A stretch of 64,000 nt of DNA from Microvirga puerhi (lineage in GTDB: Bacteria; Pseudomonadota; Alphaproteobacteria; Rhizobiales; Beijerinckiaceae). Within the stretch, counting starts at the first letter, position 1; each line of letters starts with the position of its first letter. The position numbers and the translations under genes are program-made. This document shows, piece by piece, positions 50,169 through 59,090 of the stretch. The stretch is taken from the NCBI RefSeq assembly GCF_020089865.1, contig NZ_JAIRBM010000003.1, forward strand, positions 248,001 to 312,000, written 5' to 3'. The notes beneath the pieces are model-generated. The model was not told the DNA's origin. It saw only the letters and a program-made list of their open reading frames with translations, and did no database searches.

Positions 50169-52408
50169 CCCTTGAAACCGCCTCACGTGATCTGGATCTG
50201 ACAGCCTGTGACCGGGAGCCCATTCATATCCCAGGCAGCATTCAGCCCTACGGCATCCTTCTGGCCATGCGCCCGTCGGATCTCGTGTTGACCTATGCCA
50301 GCGTGAATACGGCTGAGACCTTCGGTCTTGAGCGGCAGGTAGTTCTCGGGCGAACCCTTCGGGAGGTCCTGCCGAAGGTCGCGAGACTGCTGGAGCCGGA
50401 CCTTGCACAGCCGGAGGAACGGGGAAGCACCCGCTTTCTTCGCACCCTCGCGATCGGAACGGCTCGGGGAGAGCGGGTCTTTGATGCCATTGTCCACAAT
50501 GGAGCGGATCAGACAATCCTTGAGCTGGAGGAGACGCCATCTGAAGTCGCAACCACGTTGGATACGCTCTATCCGACGCTGCGACGGTTCGTCGAGCAAC
50601 TGCAGGCGGCGTCTTCCGTCGAGGAGTTATGCCGCTTGGCGGCAGAGGACGTGCGTCGCATGACGGGGTTCGATCGTGTGCTCGTCTACGAGTTCGATCC
50701 GGAATGGAACGGAAACGTCATTGCCGAGGACAGAAACGACGTCTTGCCGTCCTATCGGGGACTTCGCTTCCCGGCATCCGATATTCCCTCTCAGGCACGC
50801 GAGCTCTATCGCCGCAACCGGCTGCGGATCATCCCGGACGCAAACTATACGGCAGTTCCAATTGAATCTCTCAGTCCTGAGCCGCTCGATCTGAGTGACG
50901 CTGTGCTGCGGAGCGTTTCGCCTGTTCATCTCGAGTACATGCGCAACATGGGTACCATGGCCTCCATGTCGATCTCGATTCTGAGGAACGGCAGGTTATG
51001 GGGATTGATCTCATGCCATAGCGGGGAGCCGCGGCGTGTCCCGCTCTCTGTCCGCAATGCCTGCGATTTCCTTACGCAGATCTTTTCGCTGCAGCTCGAG
51101 GCTCGAGAGCGCGCGGCGATTGCGGAAAATCGCATGCGTCTCGGGTCGGTACAGGCTCGTCTTCTGGGACACATGGCAGCAGAGGATGTCTTCATCAATG
51201 GGCTCGTGAATAATCCCTTCGAGCTCATGGAACTCGCAGGCGCGCAGGGCGTCGCGATCATCGATGCGGAACGGTGTCAGTGCCTCGGGCACACTCCTAC
51301 TGAAGATCAAGTGCAGGCGCTCTTCCACTGGCTTTCGAGCGAGCATCCGGAAGATATGTTCGTCACGGAGGTTCTCTCCGACCACTATCCGGAAGCCGCC
51401 TCCTATGCCTCGGTCGCCAGCGGCGTCCTTTCCATCGCCATTTCCAAGATGCATCCGAGCTATGTCATCTGGTTCCGGCCGGAGGCCGTGCAGACGGTCA
51501 GTTGGGGCGGTGATCCTCATAAGCCTGTTCACGGTGAGGTTGGCGCCACGCGCCTTCACCCGCGAAACTCATTCGAGATTTGGAAGGAAACGGTCCGTGG
51601 GCGTTCATCGTCTTGGAATCCGAGCGAGATCGACGCTGTCAAAGAGCTGCGAAATACTATCGTAGGAATTGTGCTGCGCCGGGCCGAGGAAATGGCCTCT
51701 CTCGCCGAAGAACTGCATCGCAGCAACAAGGAGCTGGAAGCATTCTCCTACTCCGTCTCGCATGATCTGCGGGCCCCATTCCGCCATGTCGTCGGCTATG
51801 CGGAGCTTTTGAAGAAACAGGAAGGCAGCCACATCACCGATCGCGGGCGCCGCTATATCGACACCATTATCGAGTCCGCTTTCACCGCAGGCACATTGGT
51901 CGACAATCTTCTCAGCTTTTCCCAGATGGGACGGACGGCCCTCAAGCCTCGTCTGATACATACACAACCGATCGTCGACGAAATCCGGCAAAAGCTCCTC
52001 CTGGAAACAGAGGGGCGGCACATTGTATGGAAGATCGGTGATCTTCCACCGATTCAGGCCGATCCGTTCATGATCCAGCTGGTCTTTGAGAACCTCGTCT
52101 CGAATGCGGTGAAATACACCCGCCCTCGGGATCCCGCCGTGATCGAGCTTGGTTCCTATCGGAAGGATGACAACGTCGTCTTCTTCGTACGCGACAATGG
52201 TGTCGGATTCGATATGGCCTATGTCGGAAAACTCTTTGGCGTCTTCCAACGTCTGCATCGCATGGAGGAGTTCGAGGGAACCGGGATCGGACTTGCCAAC
52301 GTTCGGCGCATCATCGAACGCCATGGAGGCAAAGTCTGGGCCGAGGGTGCCATCGACCGCGGAGCGACGTTCTCTTTTTCTCTACCGAATGCCATAGGAG
52401 CGGCGTGA
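50165..52408 (+). CDS. bphP: Bacteriophytochrome histidine kinase
   Basis: 747 residues from ATG 50165. PAS (about 10-115) carrying the biliverdin-attachment Cys15 in TACDREPIHIPGSIQPYG; GAF (about 135-310) with FPASDIPSQAR, Asp206; PHY (about 320-500); HisKA with phospho-His533 in SVSHDLRAP; HATPase_c to the end with DNGVGFD and GTGIGLANV. Red/far-red photoreceptor kinase. Overlaps bphO by 4 bases and is followed without a gap by its response regulator. Confidence 0.95.
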   Translation: MTLETASRDLDLTACDREPIHIPGSIQPYGILLAMRPSDLVLTYASVNTAETFGLERQVVLGRTLREVLPKVARLLEPDLAQPEERGSTRFLRTLAIGTARGERVFDAIVHNGADQTILELEETPSEVATTLDTLYPTLRRFVEQLQAASSVEELCRLAAEDVRRMTGFDRVLVYEFDPEWNGNVIAEDRNDVLPSYRGLRFPASDIPSQARELYRRNRLRIIPDANYTAVPIESLSPEPLDLSDAVLRSVSPVHLEYMRNMGTMASMSISILRNGRLWGLISCHSGEPRRVPLSVRNACDFLTQIFSLQLEARERAAIAENRMRLGSVQARLLGHMAAEDVFINGLVNNPFELMELAGAQGVAIIDAERCQCLGHTPTEDQVQALFHWLSSEHPEDMFVTEVLSDHYPEAASYASVASGVLSIAISKMHPSYVIWFRPEAVQTVSWGGDPHKPVHGEVGATRLHPRNSFEIWKETVRGRSSSWNPSEIDAVKELRNTIVGIVLRRAEEMASLAEELHRSNKELEAFSYSVSHDLRAPFRHVVGYAELLKKQEGSHITDRGRRYIDTIIESAFTAGTLVDNLLSFSQMGRTALKPRLIHTQPIVDEIRQKLLLETEGRHIVWKIGDLPPIQADPFMIQLVFENLVSNAVKYTRPRDPAVIELGSYRKDDNVVFFVRDNGVGFDMAYVGKLFGVFQRLHRMEEFEGTGIGLANVRRIIERHGGKVWAEGAIDRGATFSFSLPNAIGAA

Positions 52409-52861
52409 ATGCCGGAACTGAAGCCCATCCTCCTCGTCGAGGACAATCCCAAGGACGTAGAACTCGCTCTCACAGCGCTTGAGCAGAGCCAGCTCGCCAA
52501 TGAAGTTGTGGTTGTTCGTGATGGCGCAGAAGCCATCGATTTTCTTTACCGTCGCGGAGTGTACGAAACGCGGAACACCGCTGATCCTGCCGTCGTGCTC
52601 CTCGATTTGAAGCTTCCGAAAGTGGACGGCCTCGAAGTTCTGCAGAGAGTCAAGACCGACCCGGAAATGCGCCATACGCCGATTGTCATGCTGACGTCGT
52701 CGCGAGAAGAGAGTGATCTGGTTCGAAGCTATGAACTCGGCGTCAATGCATTCGTTGTAAAGCCGGTGGGATTTCGGGAGTTCTTTGAGGCTATTCAAGA
52801 TCTGGGTGTCTTCTGGGGCATCCTCAATGAACCTCCGCCGCACCGTGACCGAACGGGATGA
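52409..52861 (+). CDS. Rcp1-like response regulator of the phytochrome
   Basis: 150 residues, receiver domain only. Acidic pairs VEDNPKD, phospho-acceptor Asp66 in VVLLDLKLPKVDGLEVL, LTSSREE and Lys in VVKPVGF. The length and long alpha-4/beta-5 sequence agree with Rcp1-type partners of bacteriophytochromes. Starts directly after the bphP stop, and its stop overlaps the next start by 4 bases. Output probably passes by phosphotransfer or contact with the kinase-like proteins encoded next. Confidence 0.93.
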   Translation: MPELKPILLVEDNPKDVELALTALEQSQLANEVVVVRDGAEAIDFLYRRGVYETRNTADPAVVLLDLKLPKVDGLEVLQRVKTDPEMRHTPIVMLTSSREESDLVRSYELGVNAFVVKPVGFREFFEAIQDLGVFWGILNEPPPHRDRTG

Positions 52862-53922
52862 TGATGGTCGATCCAGGAGCTGCGTTATCGGAGCATGCCT
52901 TGCGCGTCCTTCTCTTGGAGGACAGCACGCTCGACGCCGAGCTCGTGCAAGAGGCTCTCGACGGTATAGGTCGCTCCGTCTTCATAAAACGGGTCGTCTC
53001 CTCCGAGGAGTTTTGTGTTGCCGTCTCTTTCGAGGAATGGGATCTTATCCTCGCTGACTATGTCCTGCCTGCGTTCGACGGTCTTTCGGCCCTCTCATTT
53101 GCACACCAGCATTGTCCCAATACGCCATTCATTTTCGTCTCCGGGACATTGGGGGAAGAGATCGCCGTCGAGGCGCTCAAGCTCGGAGCGACCGATTACG
53201 TCGTCAAGCAGCGTCTCGAACGGCTCCCAGCGACGGTTCTGCGGGCGTTGGCTGAGGCCGGCGAGCGCAAGCAAAGGCGGCAAGCACAAGCTGATCTCCA
53301 CCGGCTTCTGGAAGAGAGAACGACGCTGCTTCACGAGTTGGATCATCGGGTGAAGAACAACTTGCAGCTTCTTCTCTCTCTTGTCAGCATCGAAATGAGA
53401 CAGGCAGGATCCGATGAGACGCGCAATACTTTGTGGCGCATGAAGGAGCGCCTGCAAGCTCTCGGGATGGCCCATCGCGATCTTTACGACGGTAAAGGAG
53501 CACGACTGTTCGATGTGGCTGCCTTTGTACGCAATCTCAGCGATGAACTGATCTCCACACTGAGAGGGCTCGACGTCACCCCGGAATTCGAGCCGGATAC
53601 GATCGAGGTCGAGGCGGCAAAGGCGGCGCCGATCGCGCTCCTCTTTAATGAACTCGTCGTCAATGCACTGATACATTCCTATGATCGTCGAGCGGGAAAG
53701 CTGAAGCTGCAGATGAGGAGGGAGGGTAGATTTCTAATATTCACCCTGTCTGACGACGCCTTCTCTCGCGAGGAAAAAAGGAACGCTCGCGCCGGCAGTA
53801 CGAGCACCATTCTCAGAGCACTGAGCCAGCAGCTTGAAGCCAATATTGTCTGGCCCGAGGATGATGCCAAGATCCTCGTACGCGTGACGATGCCGCTCGA
53901 TGAAGCGGGCGTAAAGTCATGA
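52858..53922 (+). CDS. Receiver - HisKA_2-type histidine kinase hybrid
   Basis: 354 residues. Receiver domain (about 15-135) with Asp67 in LILADYVLPAFDG; then a HisKA_2 dimerisation domain with His163 in LLHELDHRVKNNLQLLLSLV; then a HATPase-like domain (about 240-350). The N-box (FNELVVNALIHS) is good, but the G1 region reads TLSDDAFSREE without its usual glycines, so ATP binding may be impaired. ATG codons at 52858, 52861 and 52864 are tandem. Couples both neighbours by 4-base overlaps. Could be a phosphorelay intermediary resembling Spo0B-like phosphotransferases. Confidence 0.88.
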   Translation: MMMVDPGAALSEHALRVLLLEDSTLDAELVQEALDGIGRSVFIKRVVSSEEFCVAVSFEEWDLILADYVLPAFDGLSALSFAHQHCPNTPFIFVSGTLGEEIAVEALKLGATDYVVKQRLERLPATVLRALAEAGERKQRRQAQADLHRLLEERTTLLHELDHRVKNNLQLLLSLVSIEMRQAGSDETRNTLWRMKERLQALGMAHRDLYDGKGARLFDVAAFVRNLSDELISTLRGLDVTPEFEPDTIEVEAAKAAPIALLFNELVVNALIHSYDRRAGKLKLQMRREGRFLIFTLSDDAFSREEKRNARAGSTSTILRALSQQLEANIVWPEDDAKILVRVTMPLDEAGVKS

Positions 53923-56054
53923 ATGCGTTGCGTGGCATGATGCGGGAGCGCAGGAGCGCCACGGACGCCGGCACGTCAGTGCGGCAGCTCCTTTGGGGGC
54001 TCGTTCTGGCTCTTGCCATTCCAACTGTTCTGGTGACCAGCGCTGGAATCTACTCGGTTTATCGGGCCGAGCGGGAGGCGACCGATTTGCGGCTGCGCGA
54101 GACGACGCGAGCCTTGGCGCTCTCCCTCGATCTTGAAATTGAGAAGGCCGAGGCAGCCTTACGTATCTTGGCGGTTTCGCCCCATATCGAGAGTGAAAAC
54201 TTCGCTGCATTCCATGATCAGCTCGTCCGGACTCCGCTTCCGAATGCAATTTGGATTGCCCTGTTCGAGCCGAATGGACGTACCGTCGTCACCAGTCGGC
54301 GTCCATTTGGTGAAAGCCTCCCCGACAGTCTGCGTCCGGAGACGCTTCGTCGAGTTGGTGAGACAGGCAGGGCAGAATTGTCAGATCTCGTCGTAGGCCC
54401 CGTGACGGGCCAGCCTATCGTGACGCTCGATGTACCGATCAAGGTCGGAGACAAGGTCGCTTACATTCTAGGGATGGCTATCGATCCGGCCGTCTTCCAG
54501 AAGCTTATCACAGACCAGCGGATTGCCGAGAACTGGCGCGCGGCGGTGGTCGACCGCAGCGGGAGGATCGTCGCCCGGTCCTTCGCACCCGAAACGTTCG
54601 TCGGCCAGACGATCCGCCCGGAACTGCTGCAGGCGATCACTACCTCCCAAGAGGGAGATATAGAGAGTACGGCGCTCGACGGGCTTCCCGTAAGATCCTA
54701 TTTTACGCGCTCGTCGGACTATGGATGGTCTTTCGTGATCGGCTATCCGAAGGCCGAGGTTTTTGCGGCCCTGAGCCGGGCTCTCATATGGCTGCTCGTG
54801 CTCGGGACTGTCATCCTCACAGGCTTTATCCAGGCAGCGCTGTTGTCGCGATCCATAGCGCGGCCGGTTCAACGTCTTGTGGCAATTGCTCGCAACCTCG
54901 GAAAAGGACAACGGATCGTTGCATCCCCGATGCACGTTCTCGAGTTCGACACCATACAAACGGCCCTCGCTGAAGCGGCATCCTCCATCGCAAATCAAGC
55001 GCAGGAGCGCGAGGACGCGCTGGAAAGGATTGCGGAAAGCGAAGTCCGCCTTCGCCTTGCCCTCAACGCAGGAGATCTCGGGTCCTGGGAGTACGATCCC
55101 GAAGCAGGAAACTTGAACACATCTGCGACATCTCGGCGGATCTTCGGACGGGATTCGAATCTGCCGTTCTCTTACAGGGACCTGCTCGATGCCATTCATC
55201 CGGATGATCGTGAAAAGCAGACTGCCGCAGTTCACGATGCTCTTTTGAGCCGCTCAGATCTTCATGTGGAGTTCCGCGCTATATGGCCCGACGAAAGCGT
55301 GCACTGGGTGAGGGTGAGCGGACGCACGCGAACGGAGCCAAGCGGGAACGTAACCCTCGTCGGGGTCTGTCAGGATGTCACCGCTCGAAAGCTTGCGGAC
55401 GAGCGGCAGGCGCTCCTCCTTCACGAACTCAACCACCGCGTCAAGAATACATTGGCCACGGTCCAATCGATCGCATCGCTTACGCGCCGATCGGCTGAAG
55501 CTGGGGACCCTGCCGTATGGGATGCGTTTCTCGGCCGCTTGCAGGGGCTAGCGAACACCAATGACCTGCTGACCGCGACCAACTGGAACGGCGCTTATCT
55601 GGAAGACGTTCTGTGCAACGAGCTGGAGCCGTATCAGGACGCCTTGAAACGGCGCATCAAGCTGCGTGGACCGCGGGTCAGCCTGCAAGCCAATGCGGTG
55701 CTCGCATTAGGACTTGCCGTGCACGAGCTTGCCACCAACGCTGCCAAATACGGCGGCTTGTCGAGACCGGATGGACGAGTCTTGGTTACCTGGGCGGTCA
55801 CCAAAGGTTCAAGTCCGCGCTCCCTGCTGGTCGAATGGGTCGAGACCGGCGGTCCGCCAGTGGTCTCCCCACAGCGTCAGGGCTTCGGATCAAAGCTCAT
55901 CCAGCGCGGATTGGCGCAGCAACTCGGCGGCGAGATCAAACTCACCTTTGCGACGTCCGGCGTGCGGTGCGTCATCACCTTTCCCGTTGCAGGCATCGTC
56001 GCCGAGTTGGATGAGCCAACCGAAGCTGACGACCGTGAGCTGGCCGCGTCGTAA
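53919..56054 (+). CDS. Membrane-bound HWE-family sensor histidine kinase
   Basis: 711 residues. Helix 1 (about 22-46), a periplasmic sensor region of Cache type (about 50-285), helix 2 (about 288-312), a HAMP-like linker, a PAS domain (about 375-495) and an HWE kinase domain. Phospho-His506 in LLHELNHRVKNTLATVQSIA; N-box VHELATNAAKYGGLS and a late WVETGGPPV, the glutamate/Trp signature of the HWE group. Such kinases often feed the PhyR general-stress pathway of alphaproteobacteria (established for some, inference here). Last gene of the phytochrome operon. Confidence 0.9.
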   Translation: MNALRGMMRERRSATDAGTSVRQLLWGLVLALAIPTVLVTSAGIYSVYRAEREATDLRLRETTRALALSLDLEIEKAEAALRILAVSPHIESENFAAFHDQLVRTPLPNAIWIALFEPNGRTVVTSRRPFGESLPDSLRPETLRRVGETGRAELSDLVVGPVTGQPIVTLDVPIKVGDKVAYILGMAIDPAVFQKLITDQRIAENWRAAVVDRSGRIVARSFAPETFVGQTIRPELLQAITTSQEGDIESTALDGLPVRSYFTRSSDYGWSFVIGYPKAEVFAALSRALIWLLVLGTVILTGFIQAALLSRSIARPVQRLVAIARNLGKGQRIVASPMHVLEFDTIQTALAEAASSIANQAQEREDALERIAESEVRLRLALNAGDLGSWEYDPEAGNLNTSATSRRIFGRDSNLPFSYRDLLDAIHPDDREKQTAAVHDALLSRSDLHVEFRAIWPDESVHWVRVSGRTRTEPSGNVTLVGVCQDVTARKLADERQALLLHELNHRVKNTLATVQSIASLTRRSAEAGDPAVWDAFLGRLQGLANTNDLLTATNWNGAYLEDVLCNELEPYQDALKRRIKLRGPRVSLQANAVLALGLAVHELATNAAKYGGLSRPDGRVLVTWAVTKGSSPRSLLVEWVETGGPPVVSPQRQGFGSKLIQRGLAQQLGGEIKLTFATSGVRCVITFPVAGIVAELDEPTEADDRELAAS

Positions 56055-56062
56055 CGAGGCAC

Positions 56063-56079
56063 CTGCCGACCCACGGCAG
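56063..56079. terminator. Small hairpin between convergent genes
   Basis: CTGCCG (56063-56068) pairs with CGGCAG (56074-56079) around five bases, in the 41-base gap between the HWE kinase and the convergent isoaspartyl peptidase. No T-run; weak candidate for a bidirectional transcript end. Confidence 0.3.
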
Positions 56080-56095
56080 ATGCCAGCCCCTGAGC

Positions 56096-57061
56096 CTATC
56101 GGTCTTTATGATCTATCAACGGTTCGTCATAGATCGCCGTGCGCAGGATTCCGTCGGCTGTCACGACACCGCGGTACATGCCGGCACAGTTGAATGGCAG
56201 TGCAAAGGATCCATCCTGACCGACTGCAATCACGCCGCCTGAGCCTCCGGCCGGCGCAAGCATATCGACCACAACCGTGCGCGCCGCTTCTTCAAGAGAG
56301 CGTCTGGCATAGCGCATTAGAGATGCAATCTCATGGCCCGCGGCATAGCGGATGAAGATCTCTCCGTGGCCGGTTCCGGAGACCGCGCACGTCTCGTTGT
56401 CCGCCCAGGTTCCTGCGCCGATCACGGGGCTGTCGCCGACGCGCCCTGGCATTTTGGCCGTCATGCCGCCGGTGGAGGTTGCCGCAGCCAGATTGCCCTT
56501 ACGGTCCCGTGCCACCGCGCCGACCGTGCCGTGCTTGCGCGATTCGTCGCGGTCGTCCGCTCCCGTTTGGCGCATAGCAAGCGTTTCCTGAAGAGCGTTC
56601 CAGCGCTGCTCAGTGAAGAAGTACGATGGCTCTTCGAAGGCAAGGCCTTGGTCCCGGCAGAACTCCAGAGCGCTTGCGCCAATGAGGAACACGTGATCGG
56701 TCTTTTCCATCACGGCTCTGGCCGCGAGAACCGGATTACGCGGGCCGCAGAGACCTGCGACTGCTCCAGCCGCCCGGTTGCGGCCGTCCATGACGGCTGC
56801 ATCCATCTCCTGCTTGCCGGCAGAGGTATAGACCGCGCCGCGTCCCGCGTTGAACAGAGGTTCGTCTTCCAATGCCATGACGGCAGCCGTCACAGCATCA
56901 AGCGCTGTCCCGTCGCTGGCCAGAACCGAGCGCCCTGCCTCCAAGGCGCGCCGCAATCCGGCGTGATAGGCGGCCTCTCGTTCAGGTGTCATCTTGCTGC
57001 GCAGGATAGTGCCTGCGCCGCCATGGATCGCAAGGGTGAAGTTGTTGTCTGAGGAGGTCAT
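56096..57061 (-). CDS. iaaA: Isoaspartyl peptidase / L-asparaginase, Ntn-hydrolase
   Basis: 321 residues. Nucleophile Thr179 in HGTVGAVA (same number as E. coli IaaA), preceded by the cleavage Gly178, with the downstream binding motif STGGMTAKMPGRVGDSPVIGAGTWAD and GTGHGE. Autoproteolysis gives alpha and beta subunits. Hydrolyses beta-aspartyl dipeptides and asparagine. AAGGAC upstream, inside the end of the preceding DmpA-type gene, from which it is separated by 4 bases. Last gene of the GntR-controlled operon. Confidence 0.92.
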   Translation of the reverse strand: MTSSDNNFTLAIHGGAGTILRSKMTPEREAAYHAGLRRALEAGRSVLASDGTALDAVTAAVMALEDEPLFNAGRGAVYTSAGKQEMDAAVMDGRNRAAGAVAGLCGPRNPVLAARAVMEKTDHVFLIGASALEFCRDQGLAFEEPSYFFTEQRWNALQETLAMRQTGADDRDESRKHGTVGAVARDRKGNLAAATSTGGMTAKMPGRVGDSPVIGAGTWADNETCAVSGTGHGEIFIRYAAGHEIASLMRYARRSLEEAARTVVVDMLAPAGGSGGVIAVGQDGSFALPFNCAGMYRGVVTADGILRTAIYDEPLIDHKDR

Positions 57062-57065
57062 GATC

Positions 57066-58124
57066 TCAAGTCCTTGATGAGGGGGACCGATTCAAAGCAT
57101 CACGAAGGCTTGGACGAGAATGACCGTCCCGCCCCGTCATAGGATCGGCAGCGATGAGGGCGTCGAGAACAGCTTCCTGCGTGGCATCAGCCATGGCCTC
57201 GAACAGAAGATCGATCCGATTTTCGTTGAGCACGCATTGCTCAACCAGCGCGGCGTTCTCATCGTGATGTACGATGTTGGCGGTTGTGAAGCCGAGTGCG
57301 ATGTCGCCACTGCCATGGCCCCAGAAGGAGCCGAGGCGGGCAAGGCCGACACCGGAGCGGCGGATGACCCGCTTGAGTTGTCGATCGCTGAGCGGAATGT
57401 CGGTCGCTGCGATGATGATGATGGAGCCTTTCTCCGTCTCCAGGGTCGAATTCTTGGCCATCGCCGGCGTGACATTCGTCCCGTCGGGCAGGCGCAGATC
57501 GCCGGCCCGACCGAAATTCGAGAGTACGAGTACGCCGAGGTGAAAATCCTTGCCGGAGAGGGCGAGATGGCGAGACGACGTTCCGATGCCACCTTTGAAG
57601 CCGAAGGTGCTCATGCCGCAGCCCGCACCCACGGCGCCGACGGCGAAGTCGGGCGAGGCGGCCTCCAGGGCGATGCGAGCGTCCTCCTCAGTTACGGCGA
57701 GGGCCTGAATATCGTTGAGCCAGCCATCGTTGCATTCGAAGACGAGCGGGTTCACCGTCGCAGTCTCGCGGCCGATATCGGGATTGGCGGCGACGGCATG
57801 TCGGATCAGAGCCGTCGCACAGGTACCCACCGAGAGCGTGTTGGTGAGAAGGATCGGCGTTTCGATAGAACCGAGTTCTTCGACCTGCACAAGGCCCACG
57901 CTTTTGCCGAAGCCGTTGAGAACATGAACGGCTGCGACGGGTTTCTCCCGATAGAGATTGCCGGAATGGGGCAGGATTGCCGTCACACCCGTCCGGATGT
58001 CGTCATGAATAAGTGTCTGGTGGCCGACTAGTACGCCCGGCACATCGGTGAGGCTGTTGTGCGGACCTGTTGGCAAGTTCCCGCAGGAAAGGCCCATGTC
58101 GCGGGCGCGCAAGGTCTTGCTCAT
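57066..58124 (-). CDS. DmpA/BapA-type aminopeptidase (P1 peptidase family)
   Basis: 352 residues from ATG 58124, which overlaps the upstream stop (ATGA); an in-frame start 9 bases earlier is less likely. N-terminal LTDVPGVLVGHQTL and the GAGCGMSTFGFKGGIGTSSR element are family hallmarks. The autocleavage site is expected before nucleophile Ser234 in EKGSIIIIAATDIPL. The group removes N-terminal D-amino or beta-amino acids from peptides and amides. Co-operonic with a second self-cleaving hydrolase, IaaA-like. Confidence 0.9.
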   Translation of the reverse strand: MSKTLRARDMGLSCGNLPTGPHNSLTDVPGVLVGHQTLIHDDIRTGVTAILPHSGNLYREKPVAAVHVLNGFGKSVGLVQVEELGSIETPILLTNTLSVGTCATALIRHAVAANPDIGRETATVNPLVFECNDGWLNDIQALAVTEEDARIALEAASPDFAVGAVGAGCGMSTFGFKGGIGTSSRHLALSGKDFHLGVLVLSNFGRAGDLRLPDGTNVTPAMAKNSTLETEKGSIIIIAATDIPLSDRQLKRVIRRSGVGLARLGSFWGHGSGDIALGFTTANIVHHDENAALVEQCVLNENRIDLLFEAMADATQEAVLDALIAADPMTGRDGHSRPSLRDALNRSPSSRT

Positions 58125-59020
58125 CGGGGACACTCCGCCTTCACGTAGGCTGCGATTTCTGCATGGGTTGCGATCCAGACATCGGAGCGTTGAGAGATCT
58201 CGGCCAGAAGTCGCTCCAGGATCCAGATGCGCGACCGATAACCCGTTACGTGCGGATGCATGGTGAGCAGGAAGAGCCCACCTTCCTCGTATGCGCGCTC
58301 GAATTCGCGGAAGAAGATGTCGTAGACCGCGGTCGGCGGCGTATGGGGGCGAAGGCCGTTAAAGCGGTGCATGTTGAAATACACCGCATCGTCGCGGATC
58401 CACTCTACCGGCAATTCCACGATCCCCGTCGGCTCGCCCTTCTCCACGAGCTCGTAAGGATCGTCGTCAGCCATGAGCGAGGAATCATAAAGCAGGCCGA
58501 GTTCGCGCTCGATGCGAAGCGTATCAGCACTGAAATCCCATGACGGAGTTCGAAGCCCGACGGGCCGCGTGCCCGTGATGCGCTCCAGGGCATCGGCGGC
58601 CCGGAACATCAGGTCGCGCTCGATTTCATAGGGGAGCTGGCTGTTGAGCTCATGAATCCAGCCATGGATCCCGATCTCGTGACCCTCGGCCGCCACCCGA
58701 CGCTGCTCGTCCTCATAGAGCATGGCGGCAACGGCAGGCACGAAGAAGGTCGCTTTCGCATCGTACTTCTTGAGGGCATTGAGGATACGTGGGACGCCCT
58801 GGCGGTTGCCGTATTGTCCCTGCGACATGCGGCCGATCGACTTGCCTCCGTCGCGCAGCTCATTGGTTTCGTGATCCGAATCGAACGAGAAGGCCACGGC
58901 ACAACGTGCGCCGTTCTTCCAGCGGGCGGGCTTCATCGACCGACCGGCTCGAACGTGATCGACCTTTCCGCGCCATGTCTCTTCCGACCATGTCCACGGC
59001 TGGCTGCTGACGTTGTCCAT
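58121..59020 (-). CDS. Polysaccharide deacetylase-family hydrolase (PuuE/PgdA-like)
   Basis: 299 residues, no signal peptide, so cytosolic. NodB-fold motifs: metal Asp in FSFDSDHET, GIHGWIHE (altered HxxxH motif), PVGLRTPSWDFS, and late LFLLTMHPHVTGY. The group close to PuuE allantoinase and HpPgdA acts on cyclic ureides or N-acetyl groups rather than exported polysaccharide. Being inside a cluster of amide hydrolases, it probably opens or deacylates an amide. Specificity unknown. Confidence 0.83.
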   Translation of the reverse strand: MDNVSSQPWTWSEETWRGKVDHVRAGRSMKPARWKNGARCAVAFSFDSDHETNELRDGGKSIGRMSQGQYGNRQGVPRILNALKKYDAKATFFVPAVAAMLYEDEQRRVAAEGHEIGIHGWIHELNSQLPYEIERDLMFRAADALERITGTRPVGLRTPSWDFSADTLRIERELGLLYDSSLMADDDPYELVEKGEPTGIVELPVEWIRDDAVYFNMHRFNGLRPHTPPTAVYDIFFREFERAYEEGGLFLLTMHPHVTGYRSRIWILERLLAEISQRSDVWIATHAEIAAYVKAECPR

Positions 59021-59090
59021 GAGCTTTCCTCACCTGTTTGTTGTGACGGACCGGCGTTGCCAGTCCTAAAGGAGGTCGATGTCGGCGCGT

